A DNA stretch of 64,000 nucleotides, from the NCBI GenBank assembly GCA_905221605.1, contig CAJNDS010002530.1:250001-314000 (forward strand), given 5' to 3'. The stretch comes from Symbiodinium natans (taxonomy: Eukaryota; Sar; Dinophyceae; Suessiales; Symbiodiniaceae). The notes under the pieces were generated by a model. That model ran no database searches. It was given only the letters and a program-made list of their open reading frames with translations, and was not told where the DNA came from. This document shows positions 46,801-59,475 of this stretch, in pieces. The position numbers and the translations under genes are program-made. Position 1 is the first letter of the stretch. Every line of letters starts with the position of its first letter.

Positions 46801-48648
46801 GAGCTCAGGCAGCGGCTCATCTGAACCAACCTCATCTAGGAATGCTCTGACGGAAGGGACACTGTCAGGCTCCATCCATGCTTCTCTTACTTCGGGCACT
46901 TCGCCTTCGACAGCGGGTCCATAGCCGTCATAGCCATATGCACCACTCGCCCAGTTCCACCACTGCCATTGACTGCCGCTTGATTGTGCCGACTCCGACT
47001 TAGAGACGAGACGGCTCTGGCTCCTCCACTTTGCCAACCATCTGGCAGTTGCAGCTTCTTCCAGTCTTTGAAGAAGCCCCTCATCATAAGAAGCTCCTGC
47101 TGTCTTTTGTGAGTACAATAGCGCATACTTTTGACCTGCTGCCTCTGACAGCTCCCGTCCGTCGCTGCAGTACGTTGTTAAATACCGTCGCACGGCCCAG
47201 TCAAACCAGCTTCGCAGCTCTTTGAGCATCGTTGCAGAAATGCGGAAAGCCGCATCTGCCTCCTGCATACTTTATACAATGCAGTACAGGACCATCCAAG
47301 CCCTAAAGGCACAGGACATCATGATGACATACGTGTGTAGGAATGACCACTAGTCACTAGCCAACAAGAAACTCTGGCAACTCCCTTGCATCCGCAAGGT
47401 TTCGCAATGGCACGTGACTCTGCATGGTACAGCTAACCTTATCTGATGGCAGAGTAGCAACCGATGTCGGTGAGGTTGTGGCTGTCGATTTGTGTTGCTG
47501 TTGTGGTTATTGGTACTGTACCTCCTCCTGCTGCTGCTGCGGCTGCGGCTGCGGCTGCGTTGCCGTCGCCGTCGCCGCTGCTGGTCTTGTTCTTGCTTGG
47601 TTGCGGCTGAGATTGCAGCTAGTTCGACTGCTGTCTTCAGTGCTGACTGCGGCCGGCTTGTATTGTTTCCGTTCACGCTTTGGCGTTGCATCGCTATGTG
47701 TTTGAATTGTGTCGAGATCTAATCTGAGCCCGCCTCCTCTTCTTCCACAAACTGCTCGAAGCATCTCATTGCATGTTGAGGTTTGCAGAAACTGCCAAAG
47801 CCCTTTAATGCTTTGACATGTCATTGGAAGCCAGGGAAAACGAAAAGACAAATCCATAAACATGTATGCTGCACAAATTGGAGGAGAGAGAGAGAGAGAG
47901 AGTGAGAGAGAGACGTATTTGTTCATATCCTTGCTGGTGCTCTTTGATGTCAACTTGATGTGTCTTGTGGTCCTGCGGAAGCTCCAGCCAAAGCTTTGCA
48001 AGGGCCTCTTCCGGAGAGTGCAGCAACTTCGCTTGCAGCGACAGTGGACCGAAGAGCTCCTGGCCTGCAACTCCGGATGCAGCCCGCAACAGAGCCTAAG
48101 AACTCATCCGCTATGCGTGCCCACGAGCACATGAGGCCTCACTTAATTGCTCTTGCACTGCCCGCCCCTTCTGCCCCTATGGTAAATGCGAAGCAGAGGC
48201 AGCCTCACTGCGGCTAGAAACATGTTATGCTGCGACTACTAACGCGAACGGGCTAGTGACAACATCAGCCGCATGTTTCTTCGCATAGATACATCGCGTC
48301 TCAATCAGCAGCAGCCCACCGTGAGCGCACCTCCCAGCCGTAGTTCAAATCCAGAAAAGCTCAGGACCTGCACGAAGCTTGCACGACTTTCTGCGTGTCT
48401 GCGCATGCTGTGAAGGGTTGCCTCATAACCATGGGAATGTTCCGCCACCGCACGATTGGCGAACTACATACATCCACATGGCCGAGTAGCCTTGCGCAAA
48501 GTGGACTCCTCTAGAAGTGGCAGGCTCGTCCAGTCACTGCCCACGCTTTCCAATCGGGACTCTCCCAAGGAGAGTGACAGAGGCGCCTCACATGGAAAAG
48601 CTGTAGCGATATGAAAACAAAAATCGGTGTCGGTGTATATATGTAAAT

Positions 48649-48686
<38 letters not shown>

Positions 48687-50178
48687 TTTTGTATGTGCAA
48701 ACACAAAATAAGTACTTTCATTTACATAATACATACATACATACATACATACATACATACATACATACATACATACATACATACATACATACATACATAC
48801 ATACATACATACATACATACTCGTCCATATATGTGTATATGTGTGCGAGATCAAGTTTTAACGCAGCCTTCTCCGGAAGTTCATGATGCACGTGTGCCTG
48901 CCCATGCATGCGCAGAAGAAGCAGTGTCTAAACAGGCATTGCGAGTAACAAATGGCATGGGTGACGGTGCAAGCCTCCAGCTTCCCTAAGGTCACCCGCA
49001 GTTGTCGCAAGATTGCATGAGACACTCGTGCAACTCGTCCCAGTACGAATCCCGAGGAGCTTCCGTGAGCCTCTGCGACATGGTGAGTGCTTCACTGCGT
49101 CCCCAAACAAGAAGCGCTGCTCCTTCTCGACATGAGGCCGGAGCCGAATCGGCTTCAGCTAGCATTTGCTCCTCAATCTTTTTAACCTTCGGGCACAGTG
49201 GGGATGTCGAAGCACAGTATAGAAGCTATAGAAGCCCGCAGATGCCTCAGCTTCCTTGCTCTCCTTTGGCTGTCCAGCAGTTGGTATCCTTAGAAATTTC
49301 TCGAAACGTACCAACAGCTTCCAAAAGAATCCAACAGTTCACTTGCTTTGTTGAGCACTCAGGCTGCGAGGAAAGATTTCACTGATTCCACTGACTAAAC
49401 TGCCTTGCACCTGCCAGAAGCCGGATGCCCTTGCGCCGTGAAGTTCTCACTTGATTCCACCGAATGCTTTGCCCACAGAACTGACATTCTCACACTGTTC
49501 CCAGTGCTGAGGTTTAACGGAGCAAGCAAGTCGATACTCCTGCAGCGAAAACTAGCCCACTGCCTTGCTTTGCAGGAAATGCAAGAAGGCTGACTTAGAA
49601 ATATGCCAGGTCGCTGCTTGGAGCGCAGGCGAAGCTCTAAGCGAACGGAGCGCACAGAAAGTGTCGTCGGCTGGGAGCTCAGGTGGCGCCATGGGACTCT
49701 GGCCTCATGATCCCCAGTGCAATGATGTGGCACAGGGGTCAAACATGGTCACATGAACTGAGCGCCGAACATCGATGCTCAGCTCGCTATTCAGCAACTC
49801 AAGTCCGTACTTCTCGACGGCCTGCAGTCTGCACTCATCTGCACTCCGTGCACCAAACCTCCACCCTTGTGCTCGACTCCTCAGCATGGCCTGCGCACTG
49901 ACCCTGGCACCGTTGAGCTCCAACACGCCGATATCTCGACCAAGACTAGCTTGCACTGTCTCCGGGGAGATGCCATCAACGTAGTCGGACCTGTGATTCG
50001 AAAATCTCAACAGTACTGTGTGTGGCTGCTTGGAACTGGGAAGGGCCCATGAGCATGTGAATGTGGTATGTGAATGCATCAGAGCTGCAGAAAGGCAACT
50101 CTCACTTTCATGTCGCATCACCTAAGCCTAAGCCTCACACAAGGCCGAAGCCAGCTGCCGCACGGCCCAGCTCTTCAT
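37876..50178 (-). CDS. VPS13: VPS13-like bridge lipid-transfer protein
   Basis: A giant chorein/VPS13 family protein, expected to form a rod that moves lipids between membranes at contact sites. Exon 1 (50178-50141) starts MKSWAVRQLASAL. Exon 2 begins at 49990 with SDYVDGISPETVQASLGRDI, the chorein N-terminus. Further fixed exons are 49186-48996, 48064-47935, 47810-47753, 47262-46734 (WFDWAVRRYL, QKYALLYSQK and WWNWASG, as in the VPS13 N-terminal region), 46649-46481, 46274-46175, 46043-43752, 43663-43253, 42826 to about 40238 (includes the VAB/SHR-binding region, e.g. YQVDIRPPFSLCNACP and HDGYGGVWDVPPNGFVL), about 40095 to 38090 (VPS13 C-terminal region, ILHNIQCGEFKIGVW and SILNNSNAVLGGLF) and 37975-37876, ending in a stop. 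Many introns use GC donors. At least one exon is missing between 49.2 and 49.9 kb, and the junction near 40.1-40.24 kb is not fixed. The total is roughly 2,800-3,000 residues, within the family's range. Confidence 0.88.
40107..40152. repeat. 24-bp direct repeat at an exon border
   Basis: Two copies of CT-TGGGGTTGGGCACT-CAGG lie in the small intron between the two large C-terminal exons of the VPS13-like gene. Confidence 0.85.
42612..42668. repeat. 9-bp repeat coding Ala-Asp-Ala
   Basis: About six degenerate copies of GCATCAGCT. It encodes an Ala/Asp-rich loop (DSADAADAADAADAADTP) inside the VPS13-like exon, in frame. Confidence 0.85.
42827..43252 (-). other. VPS13-like intron
   Basis: A 426-base intron with donor GTAGGC and acceptor CGGCAG, phase 0, between fixed exons. 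It has no internal features of note. Confidence 0.75.
47884..47911. repeat. (GA)n microsatellite
   Basis: About 13 GA units in a VPS13-like intron. Confidence 0.95.
48070..48990 (-). other. VPS13-like intron with AT/CATA microsatellites
   Basis: This lies between fixed exons 49186-48996 and 48064-47935. It carries (CA)n and (TA)n at about 48650-48687 and (CATA)n at 48730-48820. Confidence 0.7.
48730..48820. repeat. (CATA)n tetranucleotide repeat
   Basis: About 22 perfect CATA units. Open frames across it (YVCM, THIHT) are artefacts. Confidence 0.97.
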
Positions 50179-50755
50179 GTTGGTGGACTAGCATTGCAAG
50201 TCCAAGAAAGCCCTGGTCTTTGCAAAATGCACGAAGATTACGAAAGGTCTAAAAGAGTAACTGCCCGGAACTATCTATCTTCAGCGGTGGCAGCAAGCGA
50301 TCCTTCTGCACCAATGTCGCTAATGTCTGTCTGCTAGGATTGAGCCGAAGAAACACAACCCCACACTCCACAAAACTTCAGCGAAAGAAGCAGATGCCCC
50401 TGAACCCCCTGGCGGAGTCGATCTTTCCTCCCTGGGCAGGCGCTCAAGCTTTTGCGAGGGCCTTCTGAGCTCTACAAATCTATCCGCGGTCCTCTCAAGA
50501 GCCCTTCATGCCATATCAGAACGTCCAATAATGTCCAATACAGCCGTGCTCCATGACGCAGTGCCAGAGAAATCTCCGATGCTCCTTCGACCCGCCGGCA
50601 ATGAGCAAAGCGTTCGGGATGATCGAGATGGCTTCGTTGATCTGGTGCTTCTTGATTGGATTGACTCAACTCTTGGCCTCGCAGTGAGGCACAGGTCGGG
50701 ACAGGTCGGGACTGCAGATCCATGCTCCAACACAAATCCAACACGAATCCTGCAG
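50179..50755. other. intergenic gap between DNAJC2-like and VPS13-like genes
   Basis: 577 bases separate the DNAJC2-like stop codon from the VPS13-like start codon on the same strand. No TATA box, known promoter motif or poly(A) signal stands out. A GACAGGTCGG duplication lies at 50694-50710. Confidence 0.6.
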
Positions 50756-51079
50756 TCAAGCCTTGCTGAGCTGCTCTCGCAAAAACTTGAACCGCTCCAC
50801 GCATTGGGCTTTTGTTTTGCCCGGGACCTTGAGCATCGTTTAAGGGAGGAGCAATGCGAAAAGCGCCAACCACAAACTCGGCAGCGGGCGTCAGCTGCGA
50901 TCAGCTTCCAGCGCTCGTTCTTATCCAGAGTTGCAGGGTGCCTGAAAATCGTCGATGCGGACCCCTTGCAACAGCTGCAAGCTGCAAGCCCTTCCCTCTT
51001 GCCGCCTTTGGAGTGCTTTCTCGAGCGCCTGCTGTTGCTCCGCGGTCCAGTCCATGTCCTGAAAAAGTTCAACAGAGGG

Positions 51080-51116
<37 letters not shown>

Positions 51117-54100
51117 TCTGCCAATATCTGTAACAGTGCATCTCCATGCTGTCAGCGGCCTTCGTCTCCACCTTCTCCGCCTTAGGCTCCGCCTTCTCTG
51201 CCTTCTCCGCCTTGGCAGAATTTCAGCGAAGCGCAGGGCGCTTCTCAAGCACTTTGGGTGACGGTGCGCGCCTCGTTTGGAGCAGCCTCTGCATGGAAAC
51301 TCAGAAAGTGGAGCAATGCTGCTTGCTGCCAGCTGCTGTCTACCTATCTCAACAGTAGTACCATGTTGCCGAGCATTCCGGCGTGGGATGCGGATCACTT
51401 TGGTGATCACTCGCGCATACGGCTTTCGTTTTCAGAGTTTGCGACTGCTCAATTGGCCCTCTTGTCCTGGACGTGTCACCTCCCCCAGGATGTGCGGCTG
51501 TAGATATTACGTTATAAACTTTTGGAGTCTCTTGTGAAGGGTCTTCAAAGATTTGAGTTGTCGACTCCGTACTTCCTTTCATGAGAGTTTCGCATCTAGT
51601 CTGCCAACCCACTATCACCTACTCTTCAGATTTGACAACTCCTGCTCTCCATCTTCAAGAGGTTTGGATTTGGAGCAGAAGTTGTCACAGCTTATGCCAC
51701 AACGTATGGCCTGGTGTCCTGCCCATCGGTTCTTAGAATCTTGAGAGATTCCCTTCTTGAGGGCCACGAAGGCACCATTGCACTGCTGTCGCGCGTGCCC
51801 TCTTCTACGTGGGCACCGCTCACAGTGTCAGCCGCGCAGCATTTAGCAGGCAAGACGAAGAGAAAGAGCCCTCTGCAAAGCTGTGAAAATCTGTGAAAGG
51901 ACCACACCGTGTGATATTTTTGACAGCGGTTCTTTCGTACTGTTTCTGGTACAATGACAGAGATGTCCAAAAAGGCAGCGAGAACGGAGAGTCACACTTG
52001 ACGCTACACTCCTCCGGAGAGCTTATTATCTCAAGTGTGCATCGCGCCTTGGCCTTTGCTTTTGCACTGGGCGCCTGGCAGCACTAAGGTACTGAGAATA
52101 TCTCAGAATCTACTGCTAAGTTGGTGCACCACAGCGCCTGAAAGTCCTGCGAGATCTTAGACCCCATGGACCGTAGCGACTGACCTTCGGACAGCTCCTC
52201 AAAGAAATCACGAGCGCACTCTTAAAAACGAAAACTTCTCGAAGTTCAAATTTTTGTGCAGTGCATTTGCATTAACGTGCATCCTTGGTCTTCTCAACCA
52301 CTTCCTTCTCTGCCCGAGGGTACCCGCTGTCATTCAGCAACTTCCTGCCATGATTTGCAGTGGAGCCATCTCATCTGAACATCCTACTCCAGACCGGCTG
52401 AATTAGCCAAACGAGGAACTTGCAAAAGCTGCTGTGGCAATGTGCCAGCAAAGATCTGTTGAAACGCTGGGGTGGGCGACGTGATCAAGTTCCAGCGGCC
52501 ACCCATTCCCCCAGGAAACCTGAGAATGCATCTGCAATCTGTGCCCGAACACCATGCAACAGAAGAACGACCAGACAGGGTCAGACGTGCCATGAAATAC
52601 TTCGCCAGGTCAATGACTTTTGCAGACCCTTTGCCAAAACCCCGAGCTCATCGGTCGTCCACGGCGTAGACTCCTGCCAGTGCAGTGTCTCACTTGTCGG
52701 CAGACCACTTGCAACAGGCATGACGTCGCACAGGCCTTTGATTCTGTGGCCTTCTCCTCCTCACGCCTCTTTGCCTCCTGCTTCTGCCTGGCTCCAGTTT
52801 TCCAGGTAAAGGCTGAGGTCTGAGCACCGACAAGCATTAGTTCGCGGCGCTTCGGCCTTTCCTGCCGTTGCCGCTCCTCTTCCGCACGCCGCTTGCGCGC
52901 CTGCGGTGAGTCGCCAGTCGCCCCAAGGAAGTAGGTAGAATCCAAGCAGCGGTCGTCGGTTGTTTCCCAAATTCCGACGAAAAAAGCAACAACACTCAAA
53001 CGACCATGGAGAAGCACAAGACTTTAAAAAAAAAAAAAAAAACACAAAAAGGAACACCAAGGCCTCTGAGCCAGGGCACATGCGGCCCCTGCCTTCACTC
53101 GGAAAAGATTTCCAGTGAGTCGAACTAAACAAACGCCTGTAGAACGATTGAAAAAACTTCGGTAACCGTCACAACAAGTGAGTGGCATACTCGTGCCATG
53201 TGGTACCAGTCGCAGCACTGATCGGGTATCTACTGATAAAAAGCATGCCCGCGGGGGATTGAATACAGTATGAAATCTGTATACAATACTTGAACGAAGT
53301 ATGGCACTTAGCCGTTTCAATAGAGGCTGTACCATAGCAAAAAAACATGTTGGCAAAAAGAGTTCATTCTCGATGAACGTGATGCTGCATGAGTATCACA
53401 GGTAACTGTAGCTGTTAAACTGGAACTTGCGGCAAGTTGTACCCAAGCTGCTTCAGCTGCGGAAACGATATCGAATCTGAGAGAATTTGAACCCCCTTCA
53501 TAAGCGAGGCTGTCTCGATAGTTTAGAGAACTGACCACATGCTCCGCGATTTTCCGCTGTTCCCACCCAGATGTTCTAGCTACAACATGGACTCAAACAG
53601 AATGCTTCCAGATCCCAAAAACCTGGTGGCGCATAGAGCCTTTCGAACATGAGTGCCCTAGGCGAGTCGGGCCTGAGACTGAAGAGGTGGAACAAACGTT
53701 TCTGGCAAACATGTTGTGGAACATTTTATGCTTGGAGAACCCACCTTCTCATGTTGTGGTCCAACCTGGTAGCAGAGAGTTCTCGGACGTTGCCTACAAA
53801 CCAACCGCACCTGACAACCTGACAAAACGTGTTTCCAGTGATGTTGGCTCAAAGTCTTCTGTGTTTTGGCATGTAACTTTTGCAGCTCAGTAGGTGCACT
53901 CTTACCTCAAGTTCCAAACAAGGGAGGGGGGGTATCCAGAACAAAACCACCGCAACTGGCGCCGGAACTGCATGGTCTGCAAAGGATTGGGACAGGTGCA
54001 CATTACATCCGGTGCCGACCAACCAAGTAACCTGAAGCCACCAACGAAAAACCTACCCAAAGCAAGAGAGTCAAATCTCTGCGAACCCCTGTCTCAACCG

Positions 54101-57100
54101 TAAAATGCTAGAAGACCATTGCTCATGCCAGATGTGGGGGGAAGCCTTTCACTGTACTCCCTCATATACTTGGAGGCATGCAATAAGATACATAGAAACC
54201 GCCAAGGCATTCTCGTGAAGTATCTGCAACACAATGACCTCGCCTCACAAAGCTCCGACCGAACAAACGCCTCTGATTCTTTGGCATCCGATATTCCCTG
54301 TCAGGACAGTGTCTGTCACTACACAGATGTTCCGCTTGACGTCCGTACTGCGAACTTTAGTTCACGAACATTTACCTGCACCAAGCAGCACGGCCATAAT
54401 AGATGTCAGCATATGTCGGCACACTACTAGCGCACCTCAAGACGATCACACAGATCTTGGAGCTTCTCTGAATCCATCACGAGGCAGAAGTCTTGAAGCT
54501 CCTGAGTAAAGCCATCTTTGTCCTTTAAGAAGTAGTTCACGAGCTATTGGTCTTTTTTCACCACACATCTTAGCTCGGTTGCCTTTCCATGAATCACACT
54601 CAGCGACTCAGCAAGCCTCTCTCAGACACATGTGGCCTATTCTCCTACACATCCTGATGCCAAGCCGAAACCAAACCCTATGCAGGCTCTCAAGTTTATG
54701 GCCGTACCCTATAACAGCACTTTTGATGGTGGCCGCGAGCGGCGCGTGGGAGGAATGGTATCCAAAAAATATAATCGGCTTTGGAAATCGGCTTGGGAGG
54801 GCTTCCTCAGCCACAAAGGACAGTCCTCGAGCTCCAGCTGCTGTAGCGTGCATTTTCCTTGCACGATCTTTTTAAAACGTTGTCGTAGGGTCTTTGCCAC
54901 CTCGGCTGCATTCGGGCACGACTGGCCTACGACTGGCCTACCCCTTCTGCCCACCTGCTTGTCCTGCTTCCTCTGCTCACGCAGCAAGCGCTCCTCGATG
55001 CACTCACACTCATACAGGGGCGAAGCGCCAGCATTCACGTGGTGCAATGCGTGCAATGGTGACATGACACTTCACAACTTAAGCAAAGCTGTCTCAGCAT
55101 GGCTCAGCACCCAACCTTCTCCACCCGTTCGGCCTCTTCCTGTTCAGCCTTCCTTCGCTTCTCCTCCGCCAGAGTGAGACCATACTGCATGAACTCAAAG
55201 ACCGATTTGGAAACATACTTGATGGCTCCTCCTCCTCCCTTTGCTTTGCTTCAAGCTCCTCCTGCTTCGCTCGAGCTCTCTTCTCCTCAAGATTGGACAA
55301 CTCCAACACTTTCATGTCAAACTCTTGTTCCATGAAACGGCTGCACTGTCAGCCCCATCTGGATTGAAACAACACGCGAGCACATGGAGGATGTGATTCT
55401 CAATGCAGTGATGCATTGCACAAGGTTCAGCATTGCATTGTTGTTGCCGCCATACCAAGGCGGGCCTTTTCCTCTCGCTTCTTCTTCTCACGTGCCTGAA
55501 ATGCCGGCCCCAAGATCGGCACACCGAGCGCAAGATGAACGAAAAGTCCACTGCCTCTCTTTCAGCTCGTATTCGAGGATCAAACCTTTCTGCCTTAGAC
55601 ACGCGAAGCACGTTGCACAATTGAATCACTACCAAACAAAAACACCTTCCAAGCGCCTCACATTTTCCACAAGTCGCATAATTCTCTTTCGCTCAGCCTC
55701 AACATACCTGACGGCTACTGGAAGCTGCTGAGGAAAGGCATAGAAAGCTAGCTCGAGACTAGCTCGAACCAGAGGAGGCACTTCTTCCGGATTCGCTGAT
55801 TCTGCCTTTCCATCCACCTTCGTTCCTGACACAAACGCAGCATCAACGTAGCTGATCTCGGGCGTGACATCACTTTGCAGATGTGTGCTGGAGCTGTCGG
55901 CCATGACATTGACAGTAGGCATGCATGACATGCGCACGTTCCACCAGCTCTTTCGAAAAGACAACTACATCGATGGCAGAATGCTCGCCGGTACAGGAAG
56001 TAGACTGTAGGTTGCGCCGGTTGCGCAAAGTTGGCGCGACAGCCTCCCGAAACTCCGCATCATCGAGATTGTACCTCTGACAGAAACCGGGATGCTCTCT
56101 CCATTCTCGATGACCAGCACAAGAGAAGCTTTACGAAACTTTATCGCAGCAGGCGAATGGGCATGGGCACTCATCATGCATTGAGAAATCTCTCCACGAA
56201 TCGAAGGACAGCCAGAAGTCGTAGAACTCACGCACTTGCATAGCACATAAACTCTTTCAACGCTCTACTAAGCCATCAATGCCACACAACATGACATACC
56301 ATGCAAACACCAGAACATCCAACAACGCATGAGAAGGCAGCCTTGCGGACCTTTACCATATCGGTCTGCTCATCGCCGATTTCTGGTACAGGGAACCTCC
56401 GCAAACTCTACATGTCATGCATACTCAGCCTTGAGCCTCGGCCAGAGCGCGCGTAACCCGCATGCCTCCGACAGTCTAGCCCCCTTGGAGTGGTCTGGGA
56501 GTGATCTTGGCGTGGTCTTGAGGTGTCTTATGCTGTTTATTGGGGTCTATGCTGTCATAGACTGACTGACGGGATAGGACCTGTTTGACTGTAAATGTGG
56601 CACTGTCCTGACTGCCTTCAGGGCGAAACCACCAAACCAAGCAGATGCCCGCCCGCGGGCCAAGGGCGAGAAACTCAGAGACAGCTCGAGCTTTGCCATG
56701 CGAGTACCAGCCAGGAAGCACTGCTCACAAATGTTCGTGCGTGCGGTTGTTGAGCTCCGTCCATTCACATTCAAAACCACCACTTGGACACCGCTCAAAC
56801 ACACCAATGCAATGTAGACCTGGCCACCTTCCATTCCTTTTGACTTTCGAATCCACCGAGGGCCAGATCTTTCTCCAGGTGCGGCGGGCGCAGCGCGCGA
56901 TGGGTGTGGAGGGCGAGCGCATCGTGCACGGTGGGCGCGTCACTTGCTGTGGGCGCGTTGCGGGCGGTCAGCGCAACAGGGCAGGCGTGGGCCGACCCTC
57001 TAATAACCCCTCAGGAACCCGATTGATCCGGAGTGCTCTCTGAATTTGCTTGTAGTTGGTCCGCAATGGTCTTTGACAGGGCCTGGAGGAGTGTGGAACG

Positions 57101-58244
57101 AATTGTAGATAAATGTAGATAACAACCCCTCAACGTCTGTCGACACGGAGCGTTTACCAAATCTGCCCGTACGTTCATCCAGGGACCACTGTATGGCACG
57201 AAGCCGCAAGCACTCACAATCTGAGTCTCGCCTCGTGCTCCAGCGAGCGTTCCGCCTGAAGACGGGCCCAAACGTTTCATAGAAGCCGTCTTCGTCGACC
57301 TCCAACACCCCACTGGACATCAACGTGCAGGTGCAAATGCTCGCCCAGATGCTCACCTCGTCCGGAACAGCGTCGTCAAAGTCAAGCGTGGAGTCATACC
57401 TAGGCAAAGACGGCAAACACGCTATGATTGCACCGCTGGGTGTCTGGCACAGGTCCCTCACTGGCGTCGCTTCGCCTGGTCCGATAACACCTGCAGGTCC
57501 AGCACAACTCACATATAGTTTGAAGGGTAAGCAGATGGTGCGAACACTGCGGAACAGCTCACTAAAGCTTGAAGGAGTATGCATGCACACTTGACATGTC
57601 TTCTCACAATTCTGGACATGTCTGACAGAAACAGTGGTTGGAAAGGCACGAAATACAAAGCCTGCATTACAAAAAAAGCGTCACCTTTGCAATGTGCTGC
57701 TCGTGTTTCTGGTCCGTTCAATTTATGTGTTGTCGTGTGCTCTGTGTGTGTGTGTGTGTACGTGTGTGGGTGCGTGCGTTTGTGTTCTTATCCTTGTTGC
57801 GTAGCCGACGACGGCTTGGCCTCGTAGGCCTCCTGAATCTTGATGAAGTGCTGATCCTGAGATGCACAGCAAGTCGCAGCAGCGCAGCAACAGCTGCACA
57901 TAGCTGCACTCAAAAGGTGCAGCTTCTCTCCTTCTCACTGAGGCCGCTGGACTTTTCTTCCGTTTCTCCTGGTCTTAGCAGCGTAACAAGGCGCTAAAAG
58001 CCACCACCAAGAGATCAACCTCGCCTTGCTTGTCTTGCTTGTCAGGGTGGTATTGAAGGGCCAGCTTGCGGTACTGCTTCTTGATTTGCTGAACAGGGCC
58101 AGATGTCTGAGTCTAAAAAAAAAATGCACGACAGCAAACGAGGACTCGAGGCCTCCACCGAGGCTGCCTCACTGACTTCAAGCAACGTGTATAGATTCTC
58201 ACCTCAGTGTCGAGCAGCGCTTCGCGAACCACTGCAGCAAACAT
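50756..58244 (-). CDS. DNAJC2: zuotin/DNAJC2-type J-domain and SANT chaperone
   Basis: A ribosome-associated Hsp40 of the zuotin/MPP11 family, which recruits Hsp70 to nascent chains and, in animals and plants, also acts on chromatin. Exons in order: 58112-58020 (QQIKKQYRKLALQYHPDKQD, with the HPD motif), 57856-57821 (HFIKIQEAYE), 57490-57462 (VLSDQAKRRQ), 57399-57357 (YDSTLDFDDAVPDE), 57299-57218 (YETFGPVFRRNARWS), about 56240-56171 (REFYDFWLSFDSWRDFSMHD), 56074 to about 56005 (YNLDDAEFREAVAPTLRNRR), about 55720-55665 (RKRIMRLVEN), about 55592-55550 (AERFDPRIRAERE), about 55495-55450, charged helical exons at 55.3-54.8 kb, about 54545-54437 (SEKLQDLCDRLEV), 52673-52618 plus 52519-52481 (SANT 1: TPWTTDELGVLAKGLQK, FPGGMGGRWNLIT), and 51058-51006, 50941-50890, 50827-50756 (SANT 2: DMDWTAEQQQALEKALQ, HPATLDKNERWKLIAAD, VPGKTKAQCVERFKFLREQL, stop). 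The protein start and J-domain helix I are uncertain (a Met at 58244 is possible). Confidence 0.88.
51083..51113. repeat. (GA)n microsatellite
   Basis: About 15 GA units in the intron just upstream of the first SANT 2 exon, within 25 bases of its acceptor; on the minus strand it extends the pyrimidine tract. Confidence 0.9.
51120..52470 (-). other. DNAJC2-like intron
   Basis: About 1.4 kb between the SANT 1 and SANT 2 exons. The linker between the two SANT domains is expected here, but I could not place an exon for it. Confidence 0.5.
52930..54430 (-). other. DNAJC2-like intron region
   Basis: This lies between the LCDRLEV exon and the charged exon near 52.75-52.92 kb (QARKRRAEEERQRQERPKRR). 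It contains a poly-A run at 53026-53042. No further exon is recognised. Confidence 0.5.
56260..57210 (-). other. DNAJC2-like intron region
   Basis: The family usually has a short VPxLGD segment between RNARWS and FYDFW. It is not visible here, so one small exon is probably hidden in this stretch. Confidence 0.5.
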
Positions 58245-58249
58245 GTATG

Positions 58250-59290
58250 CTTGTCTTCAAAAGCTTGAGGCAGTGAGCCTGGCCATGTTGCGCATGTTGG
58301 GAGCAAAGCCAACTCAACAAGAAAACCATGTCTTAAGCAACCCTCGACCCGGCCCCCCGAGAAGTGATGTCGTACACGGATCTCCCATCGTACTGCGTCG
58401 CAGCGACACTATTCCCACATGTGATTCCAGCCACCACATGTACGTGGCAACCCCCGAGACCCACTTAAAATCAAGCCTCCGAAGAACCTAACTCGAATCT
58501 TAACATCCAGTTCAAATCCACATATGTTGAAATCCAATCAAGTCCAACCTTCCGGACATCCTGGCCAAACCGAGGATCGAAAATCGAAGAATCCCAGAAA
58601 CACTTCCCAGGAATTTACAAGCTTCAAACCCTCGATTTGCCCCGGCTTCTCATTAAAAAAGGAAAGTAAAGCCTAGGTATGGTACCTTGTGTAAGCTGAT
58701 ACTCATGTATCCATAGCAAGCTGATGTCATTCTGTATCCGTTTTGCTCGCATAGGCCGCTACTCGCAACACTGCAAGTAGCGAACGAATGAAGTTTTGTT
58801 TTGAGGCTTGGCTTTAATGAGCTGACAGCCGCAGAAATTGTCCGTAAGAGAACGGAGCTTAATTTACAGGTCTTGATTCTGACTTCCGAGATCGCTACGT
58901 CACCACGACTGGATGTAAGTCTACATCTTACTTACAGCCTGTGACTTGACAATGAGTAAGTTAATGAATAGGAGAAAGCTTACAGCTGCATCGCGGTTGG
59001 CTCGTAGCTATCCTTCGCTTTTCAGCGGGTAAACACGAAGGAGCCATTACTTTCTGGTCAGCAGCAAGTCCCCCCCCCCACCCCCGAACCCGGGCCACTG
59101 CCGGTTCGGGTTCGGGTTGAGGTTCAGGTAATGCTGGTCAGGTTTTCACGACGACATGTCTTCGAACATTATCATTGGGCTGGGGCACTAGTGGATTCGC
59201 GGCTAGTAAGTATCTGCGCAGATGTTCTATGTGTGCGTACTGCAAGGTATTGCATGTCTATGTCTACGCGGAAATAGAGAGCACGGCATT
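58250..59290. other. no supported gene
   Basis: This lies upstream of the DNAJC2-like J-domain exon and downstream of the stop at 59295. It may contain the first DNAJC2 exon and the gene boundary. A GGTTCGGGTT repeat lies near 59101-59130. No motif is otherwise seen. Confidence 0.4.
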
Positions 59291-59294
59291 GGTT

Positions 59295-59475
59295 TCATGA
59301 AAAATCAACAAGGTCTTTGCGCTTCTCTTTCCTTAGTTGCTGCTGTAGCTTCTGCAGCCCGGGCATCGACATCTTGCAGCTCCCACACATGAGCTGAGTG
59401 GCTTCATTCTCTGGAATGGCGGCGAGATCAGAAAGGCAATCAACAAGGTCTTGTGGGTTTGAGTTTAAGGCTGGT
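59295..59475 (-). CDS. candidate terminal exon, unknown protein
   Basis: The minus strand reads NSNPQDLVDCLSDLAAIPEN, EATQLMCGSCKMSMPGLQKL, QQQLRKEKRKDLVDFS and a stop. It includes a CGSC pair and a charged helical end. The composition is convincingly protein-like, but the family is not recognised. Confidence 0.45.

Noticed and set aside
48588-48989. Frames rich in YVCM or THIHT over the CATA repeat
   Set aside because: Pure microsatellite translation inside a VPS13-like intron.
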